Notes under the pieces: model-generated
Told to the model about the DNA's origin: nothing
The model's database searches: none
The model's input: the letters and a program-made list of their open reading frames with translations, nothing else
NCBI GenBank assembly: GCA_031367405.1
Contig: JANLPT010000149.1
Span: 1-20,511, forward strand
Direction: 5' to 3'
DNA length: 20,511 nucleotides
Origin: JALHNI01 sp031367405
Lineage (GTDB): Bacteria > Acidobacteriota > Terriglobia > Bryobacterales > Bryobacteraceae
Part shown: piece by piece, positions 7,353 to 13,958 of the stretch
Position numbering within the stretch: position 1 is the first letter of the stretch
Layout of the letters: every line of letters begins with the position of its first letter
Position numbers and translations under genes: made by a program

Positions 7353-8342
7353 ATGTACCCACGCAAAAATTTCGAATGGAAGCTCAAAGGGCGCGGACTT
7401 CGCTTGGGCGACCGCACCCTCATCATGGGCTCCGTCAACGTCGCCCCTGACTCCGGCACCGGCGGCCTATTTATTGACCCTGACCGCGCCTACGCCCACG
7501 CCATGTTACTCGAACAACAAGGTGCCGATGTCATTGAGCTCTCCGCCGAAACCCTCAAGCCCGGCATTCTCCGCATCGCCGAGGCTGAAGAATTACGCCG
7601 TCTGATTCCGGTGGTCAAGTTACTGCGCGACAAACTCAGCGTGCCCCTTTGTATCTCCACCTGGAAGTCCGCCGTGGCTGAAAAGGCTCTCGAACACGGG
7701 GCCGCCATCATCTCCGACCCCAGCAGTATGGCCTGGGATCCGGCCATTGCCAAGGCCATCATCAAATACGACGCCGGTCTCATTCTGGTCCATCTTCGAG
7801 GCACCCCCGATAGCTGGGGTACTCAGTCTCCGGTGAAAGACTTGATCTCTATGGTCCACATCGGCCTGGGCGCCGCCCTTCATCGCGCCATGAAAACTGG
7901 CATCGCCAAGGAAGCCATCATCATTGACCCCGGCCTCGGCCTCGGCAAGCGGCGCGAGCAAAACTACGACGTCATCAACCAACTGGGCGTCCTTCGCCAA
8001 GTGGATCGCCCCATTCTCGTCTGCACTTCCCGCAAAGCCTTCCTCGCCAAACCCGACGCGCAACAGATCGAGTTCGCCTCCGCCGCCATGCTCACCGCCG
8101 CCATCCTGAACGGTGCCCATATGGTCCGCGTCCACGATGTGAAAGCCATGAAAGCCGCCGTCGAAGCTACCGATGCCCTCGTGGCCGCCACGCCCTTGCC
8201 GCCGGAGCCGCCGCCTAAACCCCAAAGCGTGCCCGGACCTAAAGCCTTTGGCGCGCGCGATGACAGTGAGCGCCGCCCGAACAAGCCACCCTTACGGCCG
8301 CTGGCACCGCGGGCAAAAATGGGTCCCCCGCTGCGCGACTAA
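7353..8342 (+). CDS. folP: Divergent dihydropteroate-synthase-like (pterin-binding) protein
   Basis: A 329-residue TIM-barrel protein of the DHPS family, which joins p-aminobenzoate to the pterin pyrophosphate in folate synthesis. Family blocks are visible: MGSVNVAPDSGTGG (25-38), LVHLRGTP (145-152), IIIDPGLGLGK (189-199), CTSRKAF (224-230), and MVRVHDV (257-263). Several pterin-pocket positions differ from the norm: the D-I-G-G-E-S-T-R-P-G block reads ELSAETLKPG (62-71), D-T-Y-K reads STWK (102-105), and I-N-D-V-S-G reads ISDPSS (120-125). N29, D192, K228, R259 and H261 are kept. A Pro-rich tail of about 50 residues (from 281) is extra, and its coding sequence overlaps the end of mutM on the other strand by 51 bp. 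It may be the true FolP of this lineage or a paralogue with changed substrate; the symbol is tentative. Confidence 0.8.
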   Translation: MYPRKNFEWKLKGRGLRLGDRTLIMGSVNVAPDSGTGGLFIDPDRAYAHAMLLEQQGADVIELSAETLKPGILRIAEAEELRRLIPVVKLLRDKLSVPLCISTWKSAVAEKALEHGAAIISDPSSMAWDPAIAKAIIKYDAGLILVHLRGTPDSWGTQSPVKDLISMVHIGLGAALHRAMKTGIAKEAIIIDPGLGLGKRREQNYDVINQLGVLRQVDRPILVCTSRKAFLAKPDAQQIEFASAAMLTAAILNGAHMVRVHDVKAMKAAVEATDALVAATPLPPEPPPKPQSVPGPKAFGARDDSERRPNKPPLRPLAPRAKMGPPLRD

Positions 8343-9059
8343 CGTCCGTTCGATGGGCGTGCCGCACACCAGGCACGGCTCGCCCGTGCGCCGGTATACG
8401 CGGTGAAATTCTTGAAAGCGTCCGCGCTGGCCGTTGCCATCGACATAGTCGGACACGGAAGAGCCACCCATGGCAATCGCCTCGCCCAGTAGTTCCTGAA
8501 TGGCACCGTAGAGCCGGGCTAGCCGTGGACGGCTCAGCAGAGCCCCGATCGACAAGGGGTGCAGACGCGCCCGGAACAGGGCTTCGTCCACGTAGATATT
8601 GCCCAAGCCTCGCAGGAACTTCTGATCGAGTAACAATGATTTGAGCCGCGAACGGCGTCCGGCGAACAACGCGGCAAAGCTGGCGTAAGTAACTTCGAGA
8701 GGGTCAGGCCCTTGTTCGGGATAGCCCGTGGCCCAGGTAATCCGGCCAAAGCGCCGGACATCGTCGAACAGTAAAGTGCCCTGGTCGAGGACAAACTCGG
8801 CGCGCGTATAAGGAGTGCGCGCTCCGTCAAAGAGTAACTTACCCGTCATGCGTAAGTGAACGAGTAACATGCCGCTATCGAAGTGCAGGGTAATGTATTT
8901 GCCATAACGGGTGACGTCGCGGATGGTTTGCCCGATCACGAGCCCGATCAGCGGCCCACTCCATCCGGTGGCCGCGACAGTGGCCGCAACAATGGTGCGG
9001 CCCGTCAGGCGCGGACGCAGCGTGCGGACGACGGTTTCGACTTCGGGTAGTTCCGGCAT
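8292..9059 (-). CDS. mutM: Formamidopyrimidine-DNA glycosylase (Fpg/MutM)
   Basis: A 255-residue bifunctional glycosylase/AP lyase that removes 8-oxoguanine and formamidopyrimidines from DNA. The mature N-terminus PELPEVETV gives the catalytic Pro2 and Glu3. RYGKY (51-55) and LRMTGKL (69-75) are the expected minor-groove and intercalation elements. The H2TH region is LRGLGNIYVDEALFRARLHP (149-168). A C-terminal zinc finger has C229-x2-C232 and C249-x2-C252. The start at 9059 is fixed by the PELPE motif and overlaps the stop of the upstream Rieske gene (TAATG), so the two are translationally coupled. Length is slightly below the usual 270 residues but nothing essential is missing. It contains four TTA leucine codons. 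Confidence 0.96.
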   Translation of the reverse strand: MPELPEVETVVRTLRPRLTGRTIVAATVAATGWSGPLIGLVIGQTIRDVTRYGKYITLHFDSGMLLVHLRMTGKLLFDGARTPYTRAEFVLDQGTLLFDDVRRFGRITWATGYPEQGPDPLEVTYASFAALFAGRRSRLKSLLLDQKFLRGLGNIYVDEALFRARLHPLSIGALLSRPRLARLYGAIQELLGEAIAMGGSSVSDYVDGNGQRGRFQEFHRVYRRTGEPCLVCGTPIERTLVAQRGTHFCPRCQRP

Positions 9060-9376
9060 TAGGGTAAGTCGACGAGGACTTCTCCGTCGCGCACGGTGAC
9101 CGGATAGGTCTTGAGGCGGCACCCGGCATTGCGGTCATGCTGCCCCGTGGTGCAATCGAATTCCCAAGCGTGCCAGGGGCAAACCAGCATCCGGCCATGG
9201 AGGGCTCCCTGGCCCAAGGGTCCGCCGGAATGCGGGCAGACGCTGTCCACCGCATAGACTTCGTCCTTCACCCGGCAGAGCACCAGCTCTTGCCCGCCCT
9301 CTGGTTCGTTAAGGCGGAACGGATGCGGCTGGCCGGCGGTGAGCTCCTCTAATTTGGCGATGCGGGTGAATGGCAT
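9059..9376 (-). CDS. Rieske [2Fe-2S] ferredoxin-like protein
   Basis: A 105-residue soluble Rieske domain. The cluster ligands are evident: C47-P-H49-S-G-G-P-L and C66-P-W-H69-A-W-E-F. It has no membrane segment or signal peptide, so it is a cytoplasmic electron carrier like the small ferredoxins of nitrite reductases (NirD-like) and dioxygenases. No oxygenase or reductase gene is nearby; instead it is coupled by a TAATG overlap to mutM. The physiological partner is unknown. Divergently transcribed from the small protein at 9424. Confidence 0.93.
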   Translation of the reverse strand: MPFTRIAKLEELTAGQPHPFRLNEPEGGQELVLCRVKDEVYAVDSVCPHSGGPLGQGALHGRMLVCPWHAWEFDCTTGQHDRNAGCRLKTYPVTVRDGEVLVDLP

Positions 9377-9384
9377 GGACGTCC

Positions 9385-9414
9385 TTCACCCTACCAAACC
9401 ATTTGTGCGATACT
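9385..9414 (+). promoter_or_regulatory. Possible promoter for the 68-residue protein
   Basis: TTCACC (9385-9390) and GATACT (9409-9414), 18 bp apart, resemble weak sigma70 -35 and -10 boxes. They are just upstream of the ATG at 9424, which would leave a leader of only a few bases. Support is only by eye. Confidence 0.3.
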
Positions 9415-9423
9415 CAAAGAGTT

Positions 9424-9630
9424 ATGGCGATCCCGAATCTCAAGCGTTACCGAATCACTGGCCCCGAAGGCGTCGAAGCCTCGGTGATGGCCGTCCTGCC
9501 CAAGAATGCCGATGTGGACAAGTACCTCACGGAAGTGTCTGCGCGTTTCGACTGGAAGGCTTACAGCGACATGCAAGCGAAGCAGTTCAAGGTCCGCGTC
9601 GGTCAGCAGAAACAGAAAAAGGGCAAGTAG
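9424..9630 (+). CDS. Small hypothetical protein (68 residues)
   Basis: A short, monocistronic gene with no family that I recognise. The sequence mixes beta-like and helical segments (KRYRITGPEGVEASVMAVL, then a helical stretch with KYLTEVSARFDW) and ends in a lysine/glutamine-rich tail (GQQKQKKGK). There is no signal peptide or membrane segment. The frame could be extended upstream to 9370, but ATG 9424 follows the promoter-like element and gives a more protein-like start. A strong hairpin terminator follows 22 bp after the stop codon, which supports a genuine expressed gene. Size and basic tail would allow nucleic-acid or ribosome association, but that is speculation. Confidence 0.7.
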   Translation: MAIPNLKRYRITGPEGVEASVMAVLPKNADVDKYLTEVSARFDWKAYSDMQAKQFKVRVGQQKQKKGK

Positions 9631-9652
9631 CCTTTTTCTTAAGGAAATCTCA

Positions 9653-9685
9653 AACCGGCTCCCTCGTGGGGCCGGTTTTGTATTT
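9653..9685 (+). terminator. Rho-independent terminator
   Basis: AACCGGCTCC (9653-9662), loop CTCGT, GGGGCCGGTT (9668-9677) form a 10-bp stem with a single G-T pair, followed by a T-rich tract (TTGTATTTT). It ends the plus-strand 68-residue gene and separates it from the convergent HEAT-repeat gene whose stop lies at 9685-9687. Confidence 0.85.
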
Positions 9686-10995
9686 TACGGCAGCCGGGCT
9701 TTCAAAGTACGCAGCGAGCGCAATGCTTCGGCGGAAACTTCAGGGTCGGTGTCCTTGGTCATGCCTTGTAGGATCACGGCACTGGCCGCGTCGCCGCTGG
9801 TGGCGAGCACTTGGGCTAAGCCGATGCGCTCCTCGCGATTGCCTTGCGCGATCGCGCGGTGCAGCGCGTGGAGAACATGCACGTCGCGCGCCGCCTCAAT
9901 CAGAAATGGTTGCGCCACGCCGCGATAGAGCTTCGAGTTCAGATTGCTGATGAGATAGCGCAACGGGCTGAACTCGCTCAACTCAATCTTGCCGTGCAGC
10001 ACCAGGGCAAAGGCCAGCGATAAGCGCGGATTCGTTTTGCGCTCGCCCGTGAAGCTCTTCTCCAGCAGCGCGGTATCGGCTTCCTGGCGCAGCCGGCCGA
10101 AGCCTTCTGCGGCCCCAGAGCGGAGTCCGTCGTCTTTGTCTTCGAGGAAGCGAGTGAGTAGCGGACGGCTGCTCTCGTCGGCCAGCATGCCGATCGCCCC
10201 CATGGCGGCCCGCTTCACTTTGATCGAACGGTCTCGATCCATCAGCGCCGTCAGATCGTGCAGGGCTTCCCGGTTGCCCAGCATGCCGGTCGTCTCGATG
10301 GCTTTCACCTGGATGCGCTCATTCAGGTCGCGTAAGAGGAACGCGATGCGGGGTGCGGCTGCCGGATCATGGATTTTTTGGATGGCCACCAGCGACTCGT
10401 ACATCAGCAGATCGTCCTTCGACCGCAGGACCCCGATCAGTGCCGGCAAAGCCGCCCGGCCCCTGAGAATGCCGATGGCCCGGGCCGCGTTGGCCCGCGA
10501 TTCCATCGCGATACTCTTCTGCACGATACCGGCCAGCCCGGCGATGGCATCTTCACGAGGCTGCACGAAGCCCGGCACCATGTCGGTGTTCTCGTTTTCG
10601 CTGAAACGTCCCTGGACGGCGGACCCAACGCGCTTCAGCTTCGCCGAAAGCCCCGTCTTGAGGTAGCCCGGCAGATAGAAGTTCACCAGGCCATCGGTGG
10701 CGCGAATTTGAATTTCAGGGTCCGGATCGCCCAGCGCCTTCACCAGCGGATCGAGGCTGCGCGGGCCGCCGATCTCGGTGAGAGCCCGGACGACTTCGAC
10801 GCGTACCGGAATGTTGGCGTCGTCATAGAGCGAAACCAACTGCGGGATGGCCTCACTGCCTTGCTTGCCCAGGTCACGCGCTTGCTTCAGGCGTTCCCGG
10901 GACGACTCGACAACGGGATCGGTGTTCACCGGGCGCGGTTCCTGAAACAACGGGTGCTGAGTCAGCCAGACGGCAGCGATGAGAGTAGGCAACAT
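9685..10995 (-). CDS. HEAT-repeat protein, probably exported
   Basis: A 436-residue alpha-solenoid. The N-terminus (MLPTLIAAVWLTQ) looks like a short signal peptide or membrane anchor, without an obvious lipobox. From about residue 40 on, HEAT/PBS-lyase-like repeats follow one another (for example VRVEVVRALTEIGGPRSLDPLVKAL, ANAARAIGILRGRAALPALIGVL, VKAIETTGMLGNREALHDLTAL, VKRAAMGAIGMLADES), to the C-terminus. HEAT arrays act as protein-protein scaffolds; no catalytic motif is seen. The start lies 9 bp after the mqnD stop, so it belongs to the HPt-mqnD operon. Partner unknown. Confidence 0.87.
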   Translation of the reverse strand: MLPTLIAAVWLTQHPLFQEPRPVNTDPVVESSRERLKQARDLGKQGSEAIPQLVSLYDDANIPVRVEVVRALTEIGGPRSLDPLVKALGDPDPEIQIRATDGLVNFYLPGYLKTGLSAKLKRVGSAVQGRFSENENTDMVPGFVQPREDAIAGLAGIVQKSIAMESRANAARAIGILRGRAALPALIGVLRSKDDLLMYESLVAIQKIHDPAAAPRIAFLLRDLNERIQVKAIETTGMLGNREALHDLTALMDRDRSIKVKRAAMGAIGMLADESSRPLLTRFLEDKDDGLRSGAAEGFGRLRQEADTALLEKSFTGERKTNPRLSLAFALVLHGKIELSEFSPLRYLISNLNSKLYRGVAQPFLIEAARDVHVLHALHRAIAQGNREERIGLAQVLATSGDAASAVILQGMTKDTDPEVSAEALRSLRTLKARLP

Positions 10996-11004
10996 TTTTA
11001 AGAA

Positions 11005-11865
11005 CTAGCGGACGAACTCCAATTGCACCTTGTGGGGAATCAGCCCGGCCTCGAAGCCGCGGTCCAGCAGCAATTGGGCGGCGAGCGGCACGCGGTCTCC
11101 ACAGTCGACCGTGTAGTGATTCACGTACATGCCGACGAACTTGTCGGCCAGCGAAGGGTCAAGGTCGCGGGCGAAATGCATAGAATACTCGAGCGCGGCT
11201 TCGCGATTGTCGAGCGAGTACTGGATGCTTTCGCGCATCAGGCGGCAACACTCTGAGCGGACATTGGCGGGCAAATCGCGGCGCAACGCATTCGCGCCCA
11301 GGGGCAGTGGAAAGCCGGTCTCTTTTTTCCACCAGACACCCAGGTCGACGATGCGATGAAAGCCGGATTTTGAATAGGTCAGCTGACCTTCGTGAATGAT
11401 GAGGCCGGCATCCACCAAGCCGTCCTGCACGGCGTCCAAAATCTTGTCGAAGGGGATCACCACGGCTTCGAAGTCAGGCTGAAAGAGCCGCGCGGTGAGG
11501 AAGGCCGTGGTGAGCTTGCCGGGAACGGCAATGCGCTTACCTTTCAGGTCGCTGTGCGCCATGGGGCGGCGCGCCACAATCATGGGGCCGTAGTCGTCGC
11601 CGATGCTCGATCCGGCGGCCATCAGAAAATACTTGTCGGCCACGTAGGGATAGGCGTGGTAGGAAATGGCCGTTAGTTCGTATGCGCCTTTGAGCGCCTG
11701 TTGATTCAACGTTTCGATGTCGCTGAGCAGATGCTTCACCACGACCAATTTGGAGCGGATCTTGCGGGTCGCGAGCGCATAAAACATGAAGGCGTCGTCG
11801 GAGTCCGGGCTGTGGGCGCAGACAATCTCAAGGGGCAGATCAATTTCTCGTGGGGTGGAAGACAT
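11005..11865 (-). CDS. mqnD: 1,4-dihydroxy-6-naphthoate synthase (MqnD)
   Basis: A 286-residue periplasmic-binding-protein-fold enzyme of the futalosine route to menaquinone. It converts cyclic de-hypoxanthinyl futalosine into 1,4-dihydroxy-6-naphthoate. Family hallmarks are AHSPDSDDAFMFYAL near the N-terminus (about 17-31), ELTAISYHAYPYVADKYFLM (63-82), KRIAVPGKLTTAFL, and LIIHEGQLTYS, which carries the conserved His. There is no signal peptide, as expected for a cytosolic enzyme. Start at 11865 (MSSTPREIDLPLE) is the first ATG. It follows an HPt gene by 42 bp and precedes a HEAT-repeat gene by 9 bp. No other mqn gene is in the window. No TTA leucine codon was seen. Confidence 0.95.
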   Translation of the reverse strand: MSSTPREIDLPLEIVCAHSPDSDDAFMFYALATRKIRSKLVVVKHLLSDIETLNQQALKGAYELTAISYHAYPYVADKYFLMAAGSSIGDDYGPMIVARRPMAHSDLKGKRIAVPGKLTTAFLTARLFQPDFEAVVIPFDKILDAVQDGLVDAGLIIHEGQLTYSKSGFHRIVDLGVWWKKETGFPLPLGANALRRDLPANVRSECCRLMRESIQYSLDNREAALEYSMHFARDLDPSLADKFVGMYVNHYTVDCGDRVPLAAQLLLDRGFEAGLIPHKVQLEFVR

Positions 11866-11907
11866 GAGGGGGTGGGAGGAGGCCCTCCAGCTTTAAGCTT
11901 AACAGGC

Positions 11908-12258
11908 TCAACGAGGGCAAATCGAGACGAGCTCCTCATGGAGGGCGCTCAAGCGCTCGTTCAACCGGATGAAGTCTTCAGGAGCGGTGGTGAGGTCGCC
12001 ATTGCGGCCGGCCATCTCGAGGGCAAGAGCGGTCTCCACGACGCTATCGGCACCAAAATTCGAAACGGAACCTTTTAGGGTGTGGGCCCCCCGTTCAACG
12101 CCACGCGGGTCACCGGCCGCCAAAGCCACCTCGATCTCCGCCACCGAGTTCGGGTAGTCTTCGAGGAAAAGTTGGGCGACTTCTTCCAGAAGTTCCCGAT
12201 CCCCTCCCACGCGCTCCAGCGCCAGGGCGAGATTCAGTAAGCTTAGGTTAGTATTCAC
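11908..12258 (-). CDS. Stand-alone HPt (histidine phosphotransfer) domain protein
   Basis: A 116-residue four-helix HPt domain. The phosphoacceptor is His59 in the motif AHTLKGSVSNFGA, preceded by a typical helix (LLEEVAQLFLEDYPNSVAEIEVAL). Such proteins relay phosphate between a hybrid histidine kinase and a response regulator. No kinase or receiver gene is nearby, so it is an orphan that must act with distant partners. The start codon is GTG at 12258 with only a weak G-rich leader. It is divergent from the hydrolase at 12307 and is the first gene of a minus-strand group with mqnD. Confidence 0.93.
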   Translation of the reverse strand: MNTNLSLLNLALALERVGGDRELLEEVAQLFLEDYPNSVAEIEVALAAGDPRGVERGAHTLKGSVSNFGADSVVETALALEMAGRNGDLTTAPEDFIRLNERLSALHEELVSICPR

Positions 12259-12287
12259 GCGTTCGTACTGCCTTCCCCAATAGTATC

Positions 12288-12294
12288 GGAGGAG
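12288..12294 (+). promoter_or_regulatory. Strong Shine-Dalgarno supporting a TTG start
   Basis: GGAGGAG lies 12 bases upstream of TTG 12307. The ATG at 12311 is in another frame and meets a stop within six codons, so the hydrolase must use TTG 12307; the SD spacing is a little long. Confidence 0.6.
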
Positions 12295-12306
12295 AACTCA
12301 AAAAAG

Positions 12307-12987
12307 TTGAATGAAAAAACACCTGTAAGTACCATTCGCTCCTATGATGTCGCTGTCACGGGGACTTTTCTATTCGATTCGCCGCCAGATCCGCCATTTG
12401 TGGCTCTGGCGCTGCATGGCTATGGCCAAACGGCGGAACTGATCGGGGCCTATGCCCGGCGGCTGCTGGGCCCAGCGCCCGCCATCGCCGCGATTCAAGG
12501 CCCCCATCCGCATTACCTCGAGAACTTGCCTAGCTCGAAGATTGGCTACAACTGGGGCACCTCCGCCGACTGGCCGAGGGCGATCAGCCAGCACCATCGT
12601 ATCCTGCTGGATGTTTTGGCCGAAGTGCCCAAAGTTCCCGTCCTGCTGCTGGGCTTCTCCCAGCCGGTGGGCCTCAATTACCGCTTCCTGGCCACCCACC
12701 CCGGCCTCGTCCAGGGCGTGATTGCGCTTTGCGGGGGCCTTCCGAAAGAGTGGGCACCGGCGCATCTTGTCGATACCCCCATCTTCCACATTGCTCGCTC
12801 AGAAGACGAATTCTTCCCCACCGCGACGGCACTCGACTTCGAAACCCGTCTGCGCCACCACGCCGCCGATGTCGAATTTCACTTGATACCCGGCCAACAC
12901 CGTTTTCCGTCCGACGGCCGCCGCTTGGTGACGCCATGGATTCAGCGCATATTCCATCACCATATAGTAGATTCAGTACCGAAATGA
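12307..12987 (+). CDS. Alpha/beta hydrolase, phospholipase/carboxylesterase-like
   Basis: A 226-residue hydrolase of the YpfH/carboxylesterase type. The oxyanion-hole segment is LALHGYGQ (34-41). The nucleophile elbow is LLGFSQP (114-120) with Ser118, and the acid and base are Asp167 (SEDEFFP) and His198 (GQHRFP), so the triad is complete. The usual G-x-S-x-G elbow reads G-F-S-Q-P: the second Gly is Pro, followed by VGLNYR. The usual family sequence here is G-F-S-Q-G. No signal peptide, so probably cytosolic; substrate unknown. The start is TTG with a GGAGGAG leader. Confidence 0.85.
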   Translation: MNEKTPVSTIRSYDVAVTGTFLFDSPPDPPFVALALHGYGQTAELIGAYARRLLGPAPAIAAIQGPHPHYLENLPSSKIGYNWGTSADWPRAISQHHRILLDVLAEVPKVPVLLLGFSQPVGLNYRFLATHPGLVQGVIALCGGLPKEWAPAHLVDTPIFHIARSEDEFFPTATALDFETRLRHHAADVEFHLIPGQHRFPSDGRRLVTPWIQRIFHHHIVDSVPK

Positions 12988-13027
12988 CTTAGACGTCCTA
13001 TTTTCGATACTCAAGTGACTTGATCGA
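12977..13027 (+). promoter_or_regulatory. Putative operator upstream of cysD
   Basis: A 13-bp palindrome TCAAGTGACTTGA (13011-13023) is flanked by TCGAT (13004-13008) and ATCGA (13023-13027), which also pair. A related element, TACCGAAATGACTTAG (12977-12992), matches TACTCAAGTGACTTGA (13008-13023) at 12 of 16 positions, 31 bp upstream, about three helical turns. The downstream copy overlaps the -35 box of the presumed cys promoter. A repressor or activator of sulfur genes could bind here; its identity is unknown. Confidence 0.5.
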
Positions 13028-13049
13028 GATTACGATGTAGTGGTATGCT
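13020..13049 (+). promoter_or_regulatory. Likely promoter of the cys operon
   Basis: TTGATC (13020-13025) and TATGCT (13044-13049) are spaced by 18 bp, a fair sigma70-type match. The ATG of cysD is at 13061, so the transcript would have a leader of only a few bases and no Shine-Dalgarno is visible, suggesting leaderless or nearly leaderless translation. Confidence 0.5.
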
Positions 13050-13060
13050 CATATCCTCTG

Positions 13061-13957
13061 ATGTCGCTATCGCATCTCCGTTCCATTGAAGCCGAGGCCA
13101 TCCATATTCTGCGCGAGACTGCGGCGCAGTTTACGAAGCCCGTGCTGCTCTATTCCATCGGCAAGGACTCGTCTGTTCTGCTGCACCTGGCCCGCAAAGC
13201 CTTCCATCCCGGCCTGATTCCCTTTCCGCTGTTACACATCGACACCACCTACGAGTATCCCGAGATGATCGAGTTCCGTGACTCGTTCACCAAGCAAATC
13301 GGGGCCACGATGCTGGTTTATACGAACGACGCGGCGATTGCCGAGGGCACAAACCCTTACTCCCTGGGCACGGCCAAGTGCTGCGGCTTGCTGCGCACCA
13401 AAGCGGTGGTGGATGGCTTGAAGCACTACGGTTTCGATGCGGCACTGGGCGGTGCACGGCGCGATGAAGAAAAGTCGCGAGCGAAGGAGCGGGTCTTCTC
13501 GTTTCGGGATTCGAACGGCCATTGGGACCCCAAGAACCAACGCCCCGAGCTGTGGAACATTTACAACGGGCGGGTGGATAAGGGCGAATCGATTCGCGTT
13601 TTTCCGCTTTCGAACTGGACGGAGTTCGACATCTGGGCTTACATTGAACTCGAAAAGATTTCGCTGGTGCCGCTGTATTTTGCCAAGGAGCGTCCGGTGC
13701 TTGAACGCGGCGGCACGCTGATTCCCTACGAATCGAACGTACGGTTGATGCCGGGCGAAGAGCCGAAGATGGTGAAGATCCGGATGCGGTCGCTGGGTTG
13801 CACGCCTTGTTCGGGCGCGATCCGGTCAGAGGCCGATACGGTGACGAAGATCATTGAGGAGCTGTTTGTGTTCCGGCGTTCGGAGCGCGAGAACCGGGTG
13901 ATCGATCATGACCAGGATGGGTCAATGGAGTTGAAGAAGCGTGAGGGGTACTTCTAA
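13061..13957 (+). CDS. cysD: Sulfate adenylyltransferase subunit 2 (CysD)
   Basis: A 298-residue ATP pyrophosphatase-type (PP-loop) subunit that makes APS from sulfate and ATP, driven by the GTPase CysN. The PP-loop is YSIGKDSSVLLHL (31-43). Further family blocks are LLHIDTTYEYPEM, LGTAKCCGLLRTKA, ALGGARRDEEKSRAKERVFSF, and NWTEFDIWAYI, with the conserved end MELKKREGYF. Start at 13061 (MSLSHLRSIEAEAI) matches the family; the frame extends seven codons further upstream into the promoter. First gene of the sulfate-assimilation operon; cysN starts one base after the stop. Confidence 0.97.
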   Translation: MSLSHLRSIEAEAIHILRETAAQFTKPVLLYSIGKDSSVLLHLARKAFHPGLIPFPLLHIDTTYEYPEMIEFRDSFTKQIGATMLVYTNDAAIAEGTNPYSLGTAKCCGLLRTKAVVDGLKHYGFDAALGGARRDEEKSRAKERVFSFRDSNGHWDPKNQRPELWNIYNGRVDKGESIRVFPLSNWTEFDIWAYIELEKISLVPLYFAKERPVLERGGTLIPYESNVRLMPGEEPKMVKIRMRSLGCTPCSGAIRSEADTVTKIIEELFVFRRSERENRVIDHDQDGSMELKKREGYF

Positions 13958-13958
13958 A

